A stretch of DNA of 64,000 bases from an uncultured Desulfovibrio sp. GTDB taxonomy: Bacteria; Desulfobacterota; Desulfovibrionia; Desulfovibrionales; Desulfovibrionaceae. The notes beneath the pieces are model-generated. The model had not been told where the DNA came from. It did not search any database and was given only the letters and a program-made list of their open reading frames with translations. The stretch spans positions 49,899-113,898 of the forward strand of contig CAKTDV010000007.1 in NCBI GenBank assembly GCA_934546745.1. The letters run 5' to 3'. The position numbers were made by a program, and so were the translations under genes. Shown here one piece after another: positions 1 to 6,984 of the stretch. Every line of letters begins with the position of its first letter. The first letter of the stretch is position 1.

Positions 1-1054
1 CTGGTGTGCAGGCTTTGCCGAAGAGCGGGCATTGCGGCGGGGCAAGGCGGCCCCGCAGGACATCGCCACAACGGCAGCCGGGCAGGGGGGGGATGTCTGG
101 CAGGGTGATGTTCAGTCGCAGAGCCGCGTCCCTGTGGGCATAGGCTGGCCGCAACGCCAGACCGCTGTGGGGGATGCGGCCGATGCCGCGCCAGAGGGCG
201 TCGGCGGGGATGAAGTAGTCTTCCAGCATGGCCCGCGCGCGCGGATTTCCGTTGCCGCTCACAGCGCGCGGATAGGCGTTGACAACGGCGGGAGCGGCGT
301 CCCGCAGCTGTTCGGCCATGATGCAGAGGGCAAGCAGTATGTCGGCGGGCTCAAAGCCGCCCACGACGGCGGGAACGCCGTATTCCGCCGGCAGGAAGGC
401 ATAGGGCTCAAGTCCCAGAATGGTGGACACATGCCCGGGAAGGAGAAAGGCGTCGATCCCGTAGGGGCTTCCCGTGTTTTCCTTGCGGGCGTCATCCAGG
501 AGGGCGCGCAGGGCCGGAGGTACGAGCTTGTGCAGGGAGAAAACGCAGAAGTTGTCGAGTTTGCGCTGATCCGCCAGCATCAGGGTCGCGGCCACGGTAG
601 GGGCTGTCGTCTCAAAGCCGATGGCGAGAAAAACAACGGTGGCGGAGGGGTTGCTGGCAGCCAGCGTCAACGCGTCCAGGGGAGAGTAGACGATCTCGAT
701 ACGCGCGCCCTGCGCCTTGGCGTGTTTGAGAGAGCGTCCCCCCGGGCCGGGTACACGCAGCAGATCGCCGAACGTGGCCACGATGACGCCGTCGCGCCCG
801 GCCATATCGAGAAAGGCGGCGACTTCGGCATCATGGGTGACGCAGACGGGACAGCCAGGGCCGGAGAGATGGACGACGCTCGCGGGCAGGAGTGAGCGCA
901 GGCCGCTGCGGAAGACGGCGACGGTGTGGGTGCCGCACACTTCCATGAAGCGCATGCGTCCACCGGGAATGCCGGACAGCGCCCGTTCCAGCCGCGCCAG
1001 CAGACGGCGGCAGAGAACGGGATCGACGAAGCCCGCAAAGGGATTTTGACTCAT
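1..1054 (-). CDS. hypD: Hydrogenase maturation protein HypD (3' end cut by window)
   Basis: HypD is the Fe-S scaffold that works with HypC to build the Fe(CN)2CO group of [NiFe] hydrogenases in the cytoplasm. The frame starts at ATG 1054 (MSQNPFAGFVDP) and stays open to the window edge, giving 351 codons of a family usually about 360-380 residues, so only the last residues are missing. Recognisable motifs are MEVCGTH near residue 40, GPGCPVC near residue 65, GFETTAPT near residue 150 and a C-terminal CPLFGKACTP. It lies 50 bases downstream of argC on the same strand and may be co-transcribed with it. No other hyp gene is visible; they may lie beyond the left edge. Confidence 0.95.
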   Translation of the reverse strand, partial: MSQNPFAGFVDPVLCRRLLARLERALSGIPGGRMRFMEVCGTHTVAVFRSGLRSLLPASVVHLSGPGCPVCVTHDAEVAAFLDMAGRDGVIVATFGDLLRVPGPGGRSLKHAKAQGARIEIVYSPLDALTLAASNPSATVVFLAIGFETTAPTVAATLMLADQRKLDNFCVFSLHKLVPPALRALLDDARKENTGSPYGIDAFLLPGHVSTILGLEPYAFLPAEYGVPAVVGGFEPADILLALCIMAEQLRDAAPAVVNAYPRAVSGNGNPRARAMLEDYFIPADALWRGIGRIPHSGLALRPAYAHRDAALRLNITLPDIPPLPGCRCGDVLRGRLAPPQCPLFGKACTP

Positions 1055-1104
1055 CGGATACAGCCTCAGCGTTAGAGCGTCTGTGTTGAGGGGCGCGGGC
1101 GGCG

Positions 1105-2163
1105 CTACGGCATCAACGGCGCGGCGGTGAGCCCGGTCTCCACAGGCAGGCCGCACATAAGGTTGGCATTGGCCAGCGCCTGCCCCGATGCGCCCCGGCA
1201 GAGGTTGTCGATGGCCGAGACGATAATCAGACGTTGTGTGCGGGGATCGACGGCAAGACCGATGTCACAGAACATGGAACCGCGCACATGGCGTGTTTCC
1301 GGCAGCTTCCCCTTGGGCAGCACGCGTACCCAGCGGCTGTTGCCCCAGGTGGCCGTATAGGCCTCGTGGACGGTGTCCAGCGTCGTATCCGGCGAAAGCA
1401 GGCGCGTGTAGATGGTGGCGAGGATGCCGCGATTCATGGGCACAAGATGCGGATTGAAGGACAGGGTAACGTCCCTGCCCGCCACGAGGGAGACTTCCTG
1501 CTCAATTTCTGGCGTATGGCGGTGCTTGCCGAGTCCGTAGGCGCGAAATGTGTCGCTGACTTCACAGTAGAGCGAGGGAACGGCGGCTTTCCGGCCCGCG
1601 CCGGTCGTGCCGGATTTGGCGTCAATGACGATGCCGTCGGCCTCGATGAGGCCATGTTTGAGGGCGGGATACAGGCCGAGGAGGGAGGCCGAAGGGTAGC
1701 AGCCGGGATTGGCCACGAGAGAGGCGCGCGCCGTTTCGGCGGCGTAGAGCTCCGGCAGTCCGTAGACGGCGCGATGCAGGATGTGCCTGCGCGTGTGCGG
1801 CACATACCACGCCTCATAGAGATCGGCATCGCGGAGGCGGAAGTCCGCGGAGAGGTCGACGACCTTTACGCCGCCCTCCAGCAGATCCGCGGCCATTTCC
1901 ATGGCTTTGCCGTGCGGGACGGCGAGAAAGACGACGTCGCAGTCCTGGGCGGCCGTGCGGGCGTTGAATTCGCTGATGACGACATCCGCGCCGGGGAGTT
2001 TTTCCAGAAAGGGATAAAATTCGCCGAGGCGGCGTCCCGCTTCCGCGCGGGAACAGGCCATGACGAGACGCATGCGGGGATGCGTTGCCAGCAGGCGCGC
2101 CAGCTCCATGCCTGTGTAACCGGTGACGCCGACAAGACCTGCGTTGATGGTGCGTTCTTCCAT
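1105..2163 (-). CDS. argC: N-acetyl-gamma-glutamyl-phosphate reductase
   Basis: ArgC reduces N-acetylglutamyl-5-phosphate to the semialdehyde with NADPH, the third step of arginine synthesis. The 352-residue protein has the N-terminal nucleotide-binding GVTGYTGMEL, the catalytic cysteine in NPGCYPS, and the SGTTGAGRKA and GKHRHTPEI segments typical of the type 1 family; the length is normal. It starts at ATG 2163, 12 bases after the DUF1844 gene. The other arg genes are not adjacent, except for a divergent carbamoyltransferase-like gene about 29 kb away, so the pathway is dispersed in this genome. Confidence 0.96.
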   Translation of the reverse strand: MEERTINAGLVGVTGYTGMELARLLATHPRMRLVMACSRAEAGRRLGEFYPFLEKLPGADVVISEFNARTAAQDCDVVFLAVPHGKAMEMAADLLEGGVKVVDLSADFRLRDADLYEAWYVPHTRRHILHRAVYGLPELYAAETARASLVANPGCYPSASLLGLYPALKHGLIEADGIVIDAKSGTTGAGRKAAVPSLYCEVSDTFRAYGLGKHRHTPEIEQEVSLVAGRDVTLSFNPHLVPMNRGILATIYTRLLSPDTTLDTVHEAYTATWGNSRWVRVLPKGKLPETRHVRGSMFCDIGLAVDPRTQRLIIVSAIDNLCRGASGQALANANLMCGLPVETGLTAAPLMP

Positions 2164-2175
2164 GCGGCAGTTTCC

Positions 2176-2469
2176 TTATTGTTGCGTGCAGCCGTCGTTG
2201 TTGCCGCAGCGGATGACATATTTCATGCGCAGCTCGTAGAGAATGCTGTCGAGGAGCTGGCTTTCCTGCCGCTCAAGGTTGTTGAGCGTTTTTTGCCGCA
2301 GCATTTCCAGAATATCGATACTGTGGCGCGCCATGCAGGGGTCGGCGGCGGTTGCGCCGGTTTCGGGGTTGGGCACTTCTCCCAGCTGTACCAGCGCGGA
2401 CGAGGCCAGGGAGATGATGAACGTGGAGAAGGTGACTTCCGGCATGCCCGCGGGCGGTGTCTGGCTCAT
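2176..2469 (-). CDS. DUF1844 family protein
   Basis: This is a 97-residue soluble protein beginning MSQTPPAGMPEVTFSTFIIS. The segment TFIISLASSALVQLGEVPNP and the helical C-terminal half (DILEMLRQKTLNNL) match the small DUF1844 family, which is common in delta-proteobacteria and has no known function. It sits between the aminotransferase gene (23-base gap) and argC (12-base gap) and is probably part of that operon. It ends in a Cys-containing tail (RCGNNDGCTQQ), which is not obviously a metal site. The function is unknown and the context does not resolve it. Confidence 0.8.
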   Translation of the reverse strand: MSQTPPAGMPEVTFSTFIISLASSALVQLGEVPNPETGATAADPCMARHSIDILEMLRQKTLNNLERQESQLLDSILYELRMKYVIRCGNNDGCTQQ

Positions 2470-2492
2470 GGCATATTCTCCATAGGGAACGT

Positions 2493-3677
2493 TCAGGCGT
2501 GTGTCAGGGGAAGAGGCGCGCCGGGGACGGCGTCAAGGGCCGCATGGTAGGCGGCAAGCCCCTGTTCGAGATAGTCCCGGGAACCGCTGTGCCCGCCCAC
2601 TTCCTGAAGGGAGGCGGCCAGCGCGTGCAGCCCCGCCAGCACATCGGCCCAGTCCACCCAGCCCATATGGCCGATGCGGACAAGCCTGCCCTTGAGATGA
2701 TCCTGACCGCCCGCCATATACACGCCGTAACGTTCGGCGGCCACGCGCAGCACCTCGGCGCCGTCCACACCGGCGGGCAGACGGACGCTGGTGATGCCCC
2801 AGGCGAAATGGCGCGGGGCGAACAGTTCCAGCCCCAGCGCCGTCACGGCGGCGCGTGTGAGCATGGTAAGGGCCCACTGTTTACGGTAGACGGGTTCAAG
2901 CCCATTTTCAAGCAGGAGTTTCAGGCTTTCTTCCAGACCCGCGATGAGGTTGACGGGCGAGGTGAAAAGCGTTTGTCCTTTTTCCACATTGGCGCGTTCC
3001 TTGGGGAGATTGAAATAGAAGCAGCCGGAATCCAGTGTTTCCGCCTTGCGCCATGCGCGGGAGGAAAGAGCCAGCAGGGCCAGACCGGGCGGCAGCATGA
3101 GACCTTTTTGCGATCCGGTAAGCAGGCAGTCCAGGCCCCAGGCATCCATGGGGCAGGGGGAGAGTCCGACGCCGGAAATACCGTCCACGACAAGCAGGAC
3201 GTCGCGGGCACGGGTCTCTCTGGCGATGGCCTCCACAGGGTGGAGAACGCCGGTCGACGTTTCGGAGAGCTGCGCCAGAACCCCCCTGATGGCCGGATCG
3301 GCGTCCAGAGCCTGACGGACGGCCTCAGGCGTTACCGCCTGTCCCCACGGAATCTCAAGGGGGACGGCCACCAGACCGCGTTGCCTGGCAATGGAGCTCC
3401 AGCGCTGGCCGAATTTGCCGCCCTCGATGGCGAGGACCTTTTCTCCCGGCGTAAAGAGGCCGTGGACGGCGGCCGTCATGGCTCCGGTACCGGAACAGGA
3501 GAGGGGAAGCACAGGGCCCTCCGTGCCGAAGAGGACGTGAAGCCGCTCCTGCACGCGGAGCATGAGGGCTTTGAATTCGCTTTTGCGATGGTGAATCATG
3601 TCATGGGCAAGCGCCAGACGGACGCGTTCCGGCAGCGGCGTCGGGCCGGGAGTAAGCAGACGGGTTTTATTGAGCAT
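2493..3677 (-). CDS. Class V aminotransferase (alanine-glyoxylate/serine-pyruvate type)
   Basis: This is a PLP-dependent fold-type I aminotransferase of 394 residues, related to alanine-glyoxylate, serine-pyruvate and phosphoserine aminotransferases. The N-terminal LLTPGPTPLPERVR is diagnostic, VVDGISGVG carries the PLP-binding Asp, and LTGSQKGLMLPPGL carries the Schiff-base lysine. I place the start at ATG 3677 (MLNKTRLLTPGP) because AAGGA lies about 9 bases upstream; the open frame runs 57 codons further but reads through the promoter region. The substrate cannot be read from the sequence. The downstream DUF1844 gene and argC suggest, weakly, an amino-acid metabolic role. Confidence 0.88.
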   Translation of the reverse strand: MLNKTRLLTPGPTPLPERVRLALAHDMIHHRKSEFKALMLRVQERLHVLFGTEGPVLPLSCSGTGAMTAAVHGLFTPGEKVLAIEGGKFGQRWSSIARQRGLVAVPLEIPWGQAVTPEAVRQALDADPAIRGVLAQLSETSTGVLHPVEAIARETRARDVLLVVDGISGVGLSPCPMDAWGLDCLLTGSQKGLMLPPGLALLALSSRAWRKAETLDSGCFYFNLPKERANVEKGQTLFTSPVNLIAGLEESLKLLLENGLEPVYRKQWALTMLTRAAVTALGLELFAPRHFAWGITSVRLPAGVDGAEVLRVAAERYGVYMAGGQDHLKGRLVRIGHMGWVDWADVLAGLHALAASLQEVGGHSGSRDYLEQGLAAYHAALDAVPGAPLPLTHA

Positions 3678-3750
3678 GAGGGGATGTCCTTGCGGATGAG
3701 AAAGCGGTTGCGCGTTGCGTATTCGGGGCCTGTGTTCCACGTATCCAGAC

Positions 3751-3779
3751 AGCATATTTTCCCAGGCCGTACTCGTCAA
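3751..3779 (-). promoter_or_regulatory. Sigma-70-like promoter of the aminotransferase-argC operon
   Basis: On the minus strand TTGACG (3779-3774) is followed after exactly 17 bases by TATGCT (3756-3751), about 75 bases before the aminotransferase start. The match is good for both boxes and is the only such pair in the gap. Confidence 0.6.
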
Positions 3780-3793
3780 CAGAAAGCGCGGGA

Positions 3794-4984
3794 TCACTCC
3801 ATATGGGTAATGAGGCACTTGAGGTAGGCTGTCTCCGGCATGGCGCAATGGACGGGATGATCCTCCGGTTGGCCTCCTGCATGGAGAATGCGGCCCTGCC
3901 GTCTGTTTCTGGCGGCGGCCCGCGCCACCAGAGCGCGCAGGGTGTCGGCGGGCAGGTGATGGGAACAGGAGCAGGAGACGAAGACGCCGCCGGGTTCCAG
4001 CAGGCGCACGGCAAGGGTATTGGCCTTGGCGTAGGCTGCCTTGCCCTGTTCCAGATCCTTGCGGCGTTTGATGAACGCGGGCGGATCAAGGCATATCAGG
4101 CCGAAGCGGCGGCCTTCGTCATGGAGCTGTTCCATGCGTGCAAAGGCGTCGCCGCGGAGGGTGTGGATGGCGTCCGCGTCGGCAAGGCGCGGCGCGTTGC
4201 GTGCGGCGTTGCGCGCGGCATAGTCCACGGCGGTCTGCGACGCGTCGATGAAGGTGACGGAGGCCGCTCCCGCGCGGGCCGCCGTACCGCCGAAACCGCC
4301 GGCATAGGAAAAAATGTCGAGGACGTGAGCGCCGTTGGCATACCGCGCCGCTTCGGCGCGGTTGCGGCGCTGATCATAGAACCAGCCGGTCTTCTGTCCG
4401 GTGCGGCAGGGCGCGAAAAAGCGGCAGCCGTTTTCGGGCACGTCCAGTTCCCGGGGCGCGTGCCCCTCCAGCTCATTCTCGCGCGCCAGGCCTTCCAGCC
4501 CGCGTGAAGGCAGATCGTTATCCCAGAGAATGGAGGAGGGCGAAAAGAGGGAATGCAGGGCCTCCCGGATCATGTCCTTGCGTACCTCCATGCCCGCCGT
4601 GCCGATCTGGACGGCAACATGCCCGTCAAAGCGATCGATGACGAGTCCGGGCAGCATGTCTCCCTCGCCGTGGCAGACGCGGTAATAGGGGCTGTCAAAG
4701 CGTCCCTCGCGCAGCGAAAGCGCCGTTGCCAGCCGTTGCCGCAGCAAGGCCCCGTCCAGCGGCAGGCCCGCCTCGCGGCTGTGGATGCGGGCGCAGATCA
4801 GCGAGTGCGGATTGACAAAGGCGCTGCCCAGCGCCTGTCCGCGCGCGTTGCGCACAAGAGCCTCCTCTCCCGGCGTGAAATCGCCCAGCGGGCTTTTCTC
4901 AACGTCCACCTCGTTGGCAAATATCCAGAGATGCCCGGCGATCAGGCGGCGATCCTCTCCCTTGCGGAGCCAGAGTTCCTTCAT
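3794..4984 (-). CDS. Class I rRNA methyltransferase, PUA-domain (RlmI-like)
   Basis: This is a 396-residue SAM-dependent methyltransferase of the RlmI/YccW family, which methylates cytosine in 23S rRNA. It has an N-terminal PUA-like domain (MKELWLRKGEDRRLIAGHLWIF), a middle domain with DMLPGLVIDRF, and a Rossmann domain with motif I VLDIFSYAGGFG and catalytic LDPPAF; SCSCSH near the C-terminus is where family members carry a conserved Cys. The start is ATG 4984 with GGAAG upstream. The exact target base is not certain, because the family also contains m5C enzymes of other specificity. Its leader contains the hairpin element also found before the HIT gene. Confidence 0.88.
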   Translation of the reverse strand: MKELWLRKGEDRRLIAGHLWIFANEVDVEKSPLGDFTPGEEALVRNARGQALGSAFVNPHSLICARIHSREAGLPLDGALLRQRLATALSLREGRFDSPYYRVCHGEGDMLPGLVIDRFDGHVAVQIGTAGMEVRKDMIREALHSLFSPSSILWDNDLPSRGLEGLARENELEGHAPRELDVPENGCRFFAPCRTGQKTGWFYDQRRNRAEAARYANGAHVLDIFSYAGGFGGTAARAGAASVTFIDASQTAVDYAARNAARNAPRLADADAIHTLRGDAFARMEQLHDEGRRFGLICLDPPAFIKRRKDLEQGKAAYAKANTLAVRLLEPGGVFVSCSCSHHLPADTLRALVARAAARNRRQGRILHAGGQPEDHPVHCAMPETAYLKCLITHME

Positions 4985-5060
4985 GAAAACTTCCTTTCTT
5001 GTCTGAAACCTCCCCTTCAGGGGAAGGCTCTCCTGACACGGCGGCAACACCGGTGAAAAC
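4985..5060 (-). repeat. 5'-leader hairpin element, copy A
   Basis: Read on the minus strand this is the roughly 76-base leader directly before the methyltransferase start codon. It runs from TTCACCGGTGTT through GCCGCCGTG and the hairpin CCTTCCCC-TGAA-GGGGAGG to TTTCAGACAAGAAAGGAAG and the ATG. The same order of blocks, with about 80% identity, occurs at 10899-10978 before the HIT gene. It could be a conserved regulatory leader or a small dispersed repeat. Confidence 0.7.
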
Positions 5061-5095
5061 CTTGCCGCTGCGGAAAAATGCGGGGTAAACGCGCG

Positions 5096-6556
5096 CTATT
5101 GCGGCAGCAGACGGAGAAGCTGCTCTTTGACGTTTTCCTTGCCGGGGGTGGCGGAGGCCTCGATTTTGCGTCCAAGATCGCGGACATCCAGCATGTCGAG
5201 CGCCGTCAGCGCCATACCGTCCCGCAGGCGGAGCTCCAGTGTGCCGGGGGTAAGCAGGGTCGTGCGCAGGGCCTCGACCAGCGGCCTGTTGGCCCCTCCG
5301 GGAAGGAGCGCGGGAAGCTGTTCCGCCAGCATGTCCAGGCGGGAGAGTTCGTCCCTGTGGCGGAGAGACAGCGCCAGCAGGCGGGCCAGGCCGCCCCTGT
5401 CCTCATAGCGCAGGGATGCCCTGTGAAGCTGTGCGCCGAGGAGCGTCAGCATGGATCCGGAGATACGGCGGAGATCGAGCGTATGTTCCAGGACGGCGTC
5501 CATGCGCCCCATGTCCGTCACGTCAAGCGTCACGTCTTCCCGGCGCGATTCGCCCTTCCCCAGGTGTTCCCAGTCAAGATCGACGAGCAGCTGATCAAGG
5601 CCGGGAACGGCGGGCAGGCCGTTGAGGCGCGGCAGGGATGCCGGCAGGCACAGTCGCTCCAGGCGCAGGACGGTATGCAGGGGGGCGTTGCCGTGCCAGA
5701 GAACGCGGACACGCCGGCTTTCGACAGTCTCGCCGGGAGTGGTGATGATGCTGGCGTTTTCCAGGGTCATGGAACGGAAGAGGGGCGCCGCGCCGTCAAG
5801 TGTGCGCCACAGGGCCTCAGCGGAGTGCGCGGAGAAAAGCGGCCGATCCGCGAACGCCGGAGGAACGGCGATATCCGTCAGACGCAACAGCGAACCGCTG
5901 AGGCGTTCTTCCGTACTGGCGAAGCTGAAGCGTTCGATCTCGAAAAGCGCGGCGGAGGCGTTCAGGACGCTGTCACGCAGACGGAAGCGTTCAAGGGTTC
6001 CCGTAAAGGAGGGGCTTGCCTGCCGCAGGCGCATCGGGCCGCCGTCAATGCGGGCGCTTCCCGCCTTTCCAGAGAAATCCTGTGCGGAGAGCGGGCGTCC
6101 GTCGAGGAGATCCCGGAAGAGGGCTGCCTCCAGATACGCGCCGGAAACGGCAAGAGAGGCCAGCGAGACCTCGACAGGGGGCTTGCCGCGCGCATCCATG
6201 CGGGCCGTGATGTCCCGCAGTTCCGCATCGCCCACGATGGTTGTGCCGGAGGAGGGGAGCATGGCGGCGCGAAGAAAGGGAACGGCGGCCAGCGCTGCGG
6301 CGGGGCGGGGCCGCAGGATCATGTCCCGGCAGAGAATCTCCCCTTCGGGATTGCGGAGCCGCAGGTTGGCAATGCGGACGGAGCGCCGGAGCAGGGAAAC
6401 GCGAACGTCGTCACAATGCGCCTCCCCATAGCCGGGCAGCGTCTCCACGCGGGCACGGATGGCCTCTTCGGCCATGTTGGCGAGCAGAAAGCCGCCGCCC
6501 GCGCAGGCAAGCGCCAGTACGCCCGCGACAAGGCCCGCGACAGTCGTTTTTTTCAT
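5096..6556 (-). CDS. AsmA-like, membrane-anchored hypothetical protein
   Basis: This is a 486-residue protein with one N-terminal membrane segment (VAGLVAGVLALACAGGGFLL) and a long, leucine-rich, beta-strand-like exported region without recognisable catalytic motifs. The layout (signal anchor, then repeated strands such as VRIANLRLRNPEGE) resembles AsmA/DUF748-type proteins that act in the envelope; this is a similarity of style, not a firm family call. It begins at ATG 6556, overlapping the stop of the DUF1992 gene by 4 bases, so it is the last gene of the mutS operon. The function is unknown. Confidence 0.65.
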   Translation of the reverse strand: MKKTTVAGLVAGVLALACAGGGFLLANMAEEAIRARVETLPGYGEAHCDDVRVSLLRRSVRIANLRLRNPEGEILCRDMILRPRPAAALAAVPFLRAAMLPSSGTTIVGDAELRDITARMDARGKPPVEVSLASLAVSGAYLEAALFRDLLDGRPLSAQDFSGKAGSARIDGGPMRLRQASPSFTGTLERFRLRDSVLNASAALFEIERFSFASTEERLSGSLLRLTDIAVPPAFADRPLFSAHSAEALWRTLDGAAPLFRSMTLENASIITTPGETVESRRVRVLWHGNAPLHTVLRLERLCLPASLPRLNGLPAVPGLDQLLVDLDWEHLGKGESRREDVTLDVTDMGRMDAVLEHTLDLRRISGSMLTLLGAQLHRASLRYEDRGGLARLLALSLRHRDELSRLDMLAEQLPALLPGGANRPLVEALRTTLLTPGTLELRLRDGMALTALDMLDVRDLGRKIEASATPGKENVKEQLLRLLPQ

Positions 6557-6984
6557 GACGTTCCTCCTGAGCCCCGGTGTGCCGGGTTCTCTTCGCGCAT
6601 GGCCTGCAACTTTTCCAGAAGGCGGTCATAGTAGGGATCGTCTTCTCCCAGATGCAGGGATCGCTGGTAACGCATTCTGGCACGCTCAACCAGAAATCGC
6701 AGACGCTGCATGTGGCGGACCCGTTCGCGCTCATCGTGGCAGTGTTCCAGCAGATCCAGGGTCGTGTTGATTTCCTTGCGATCGGCCAGTTCCGGTGGCA
6801 GATAGCCGGCATTTTTCAGAAGCCTGTACGCCATGCGCAGCTCTTCGGGGACGGCGCTGTCGTCTTCCAGCCGGAGGGGTTTTCCCGTTCCGGGCAGATT
6901 GTCGAAATCGCCGCGTTCCTGCGCTTCGGCAATGCGGCGTTCGGCGATGCTCTGAATGACGGACCAGGGGTGGGTCTCACTCAT
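6553..6984 (-). CDS. DUF1992 (DnaJ-homologue subfamily C member 28-like) protein
   Basis: This is a 143-residue soluble protein with the DUF1992 signature: SVIQSIAERRIAEAQERGDFDNLPGTGKPL, seen here as its parts IAERRIAEAQERGDFDNL and PGTGKPL near residues 13-38, followed by a helical region rich in Arg and Glu. The family is widespread in proteobacteria and has no established biochemical role. The start is ATG 6984, which overlaps the 3' end of mutS by 8 bases (ATGAGTGA), so translation is probably coupled. Its own stop overlaps the start of the AsmA-like gene. Confidence 0.82.
   Translation of the reverse strand: MSETHPWSVIQSIAERRIAEAQERGDFDNLPGTGKPLRLEDDSAVPEELRMAYRLLKNAGYLPPELADRKEINTTLDLLEHCHDERERVRHMQRLRFLVERARMRYQRSLHLGEDDPYYDRLLEKLQAMREENPAHRGSGGTS

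Noticed and set aside
3678..3848. 57-codon N-terminal extension of the aminotransferase
   Set aside because: It covers a good promoter and lacks a ribosome site; the family begins at LLTPGPT, close to ATG 3677.
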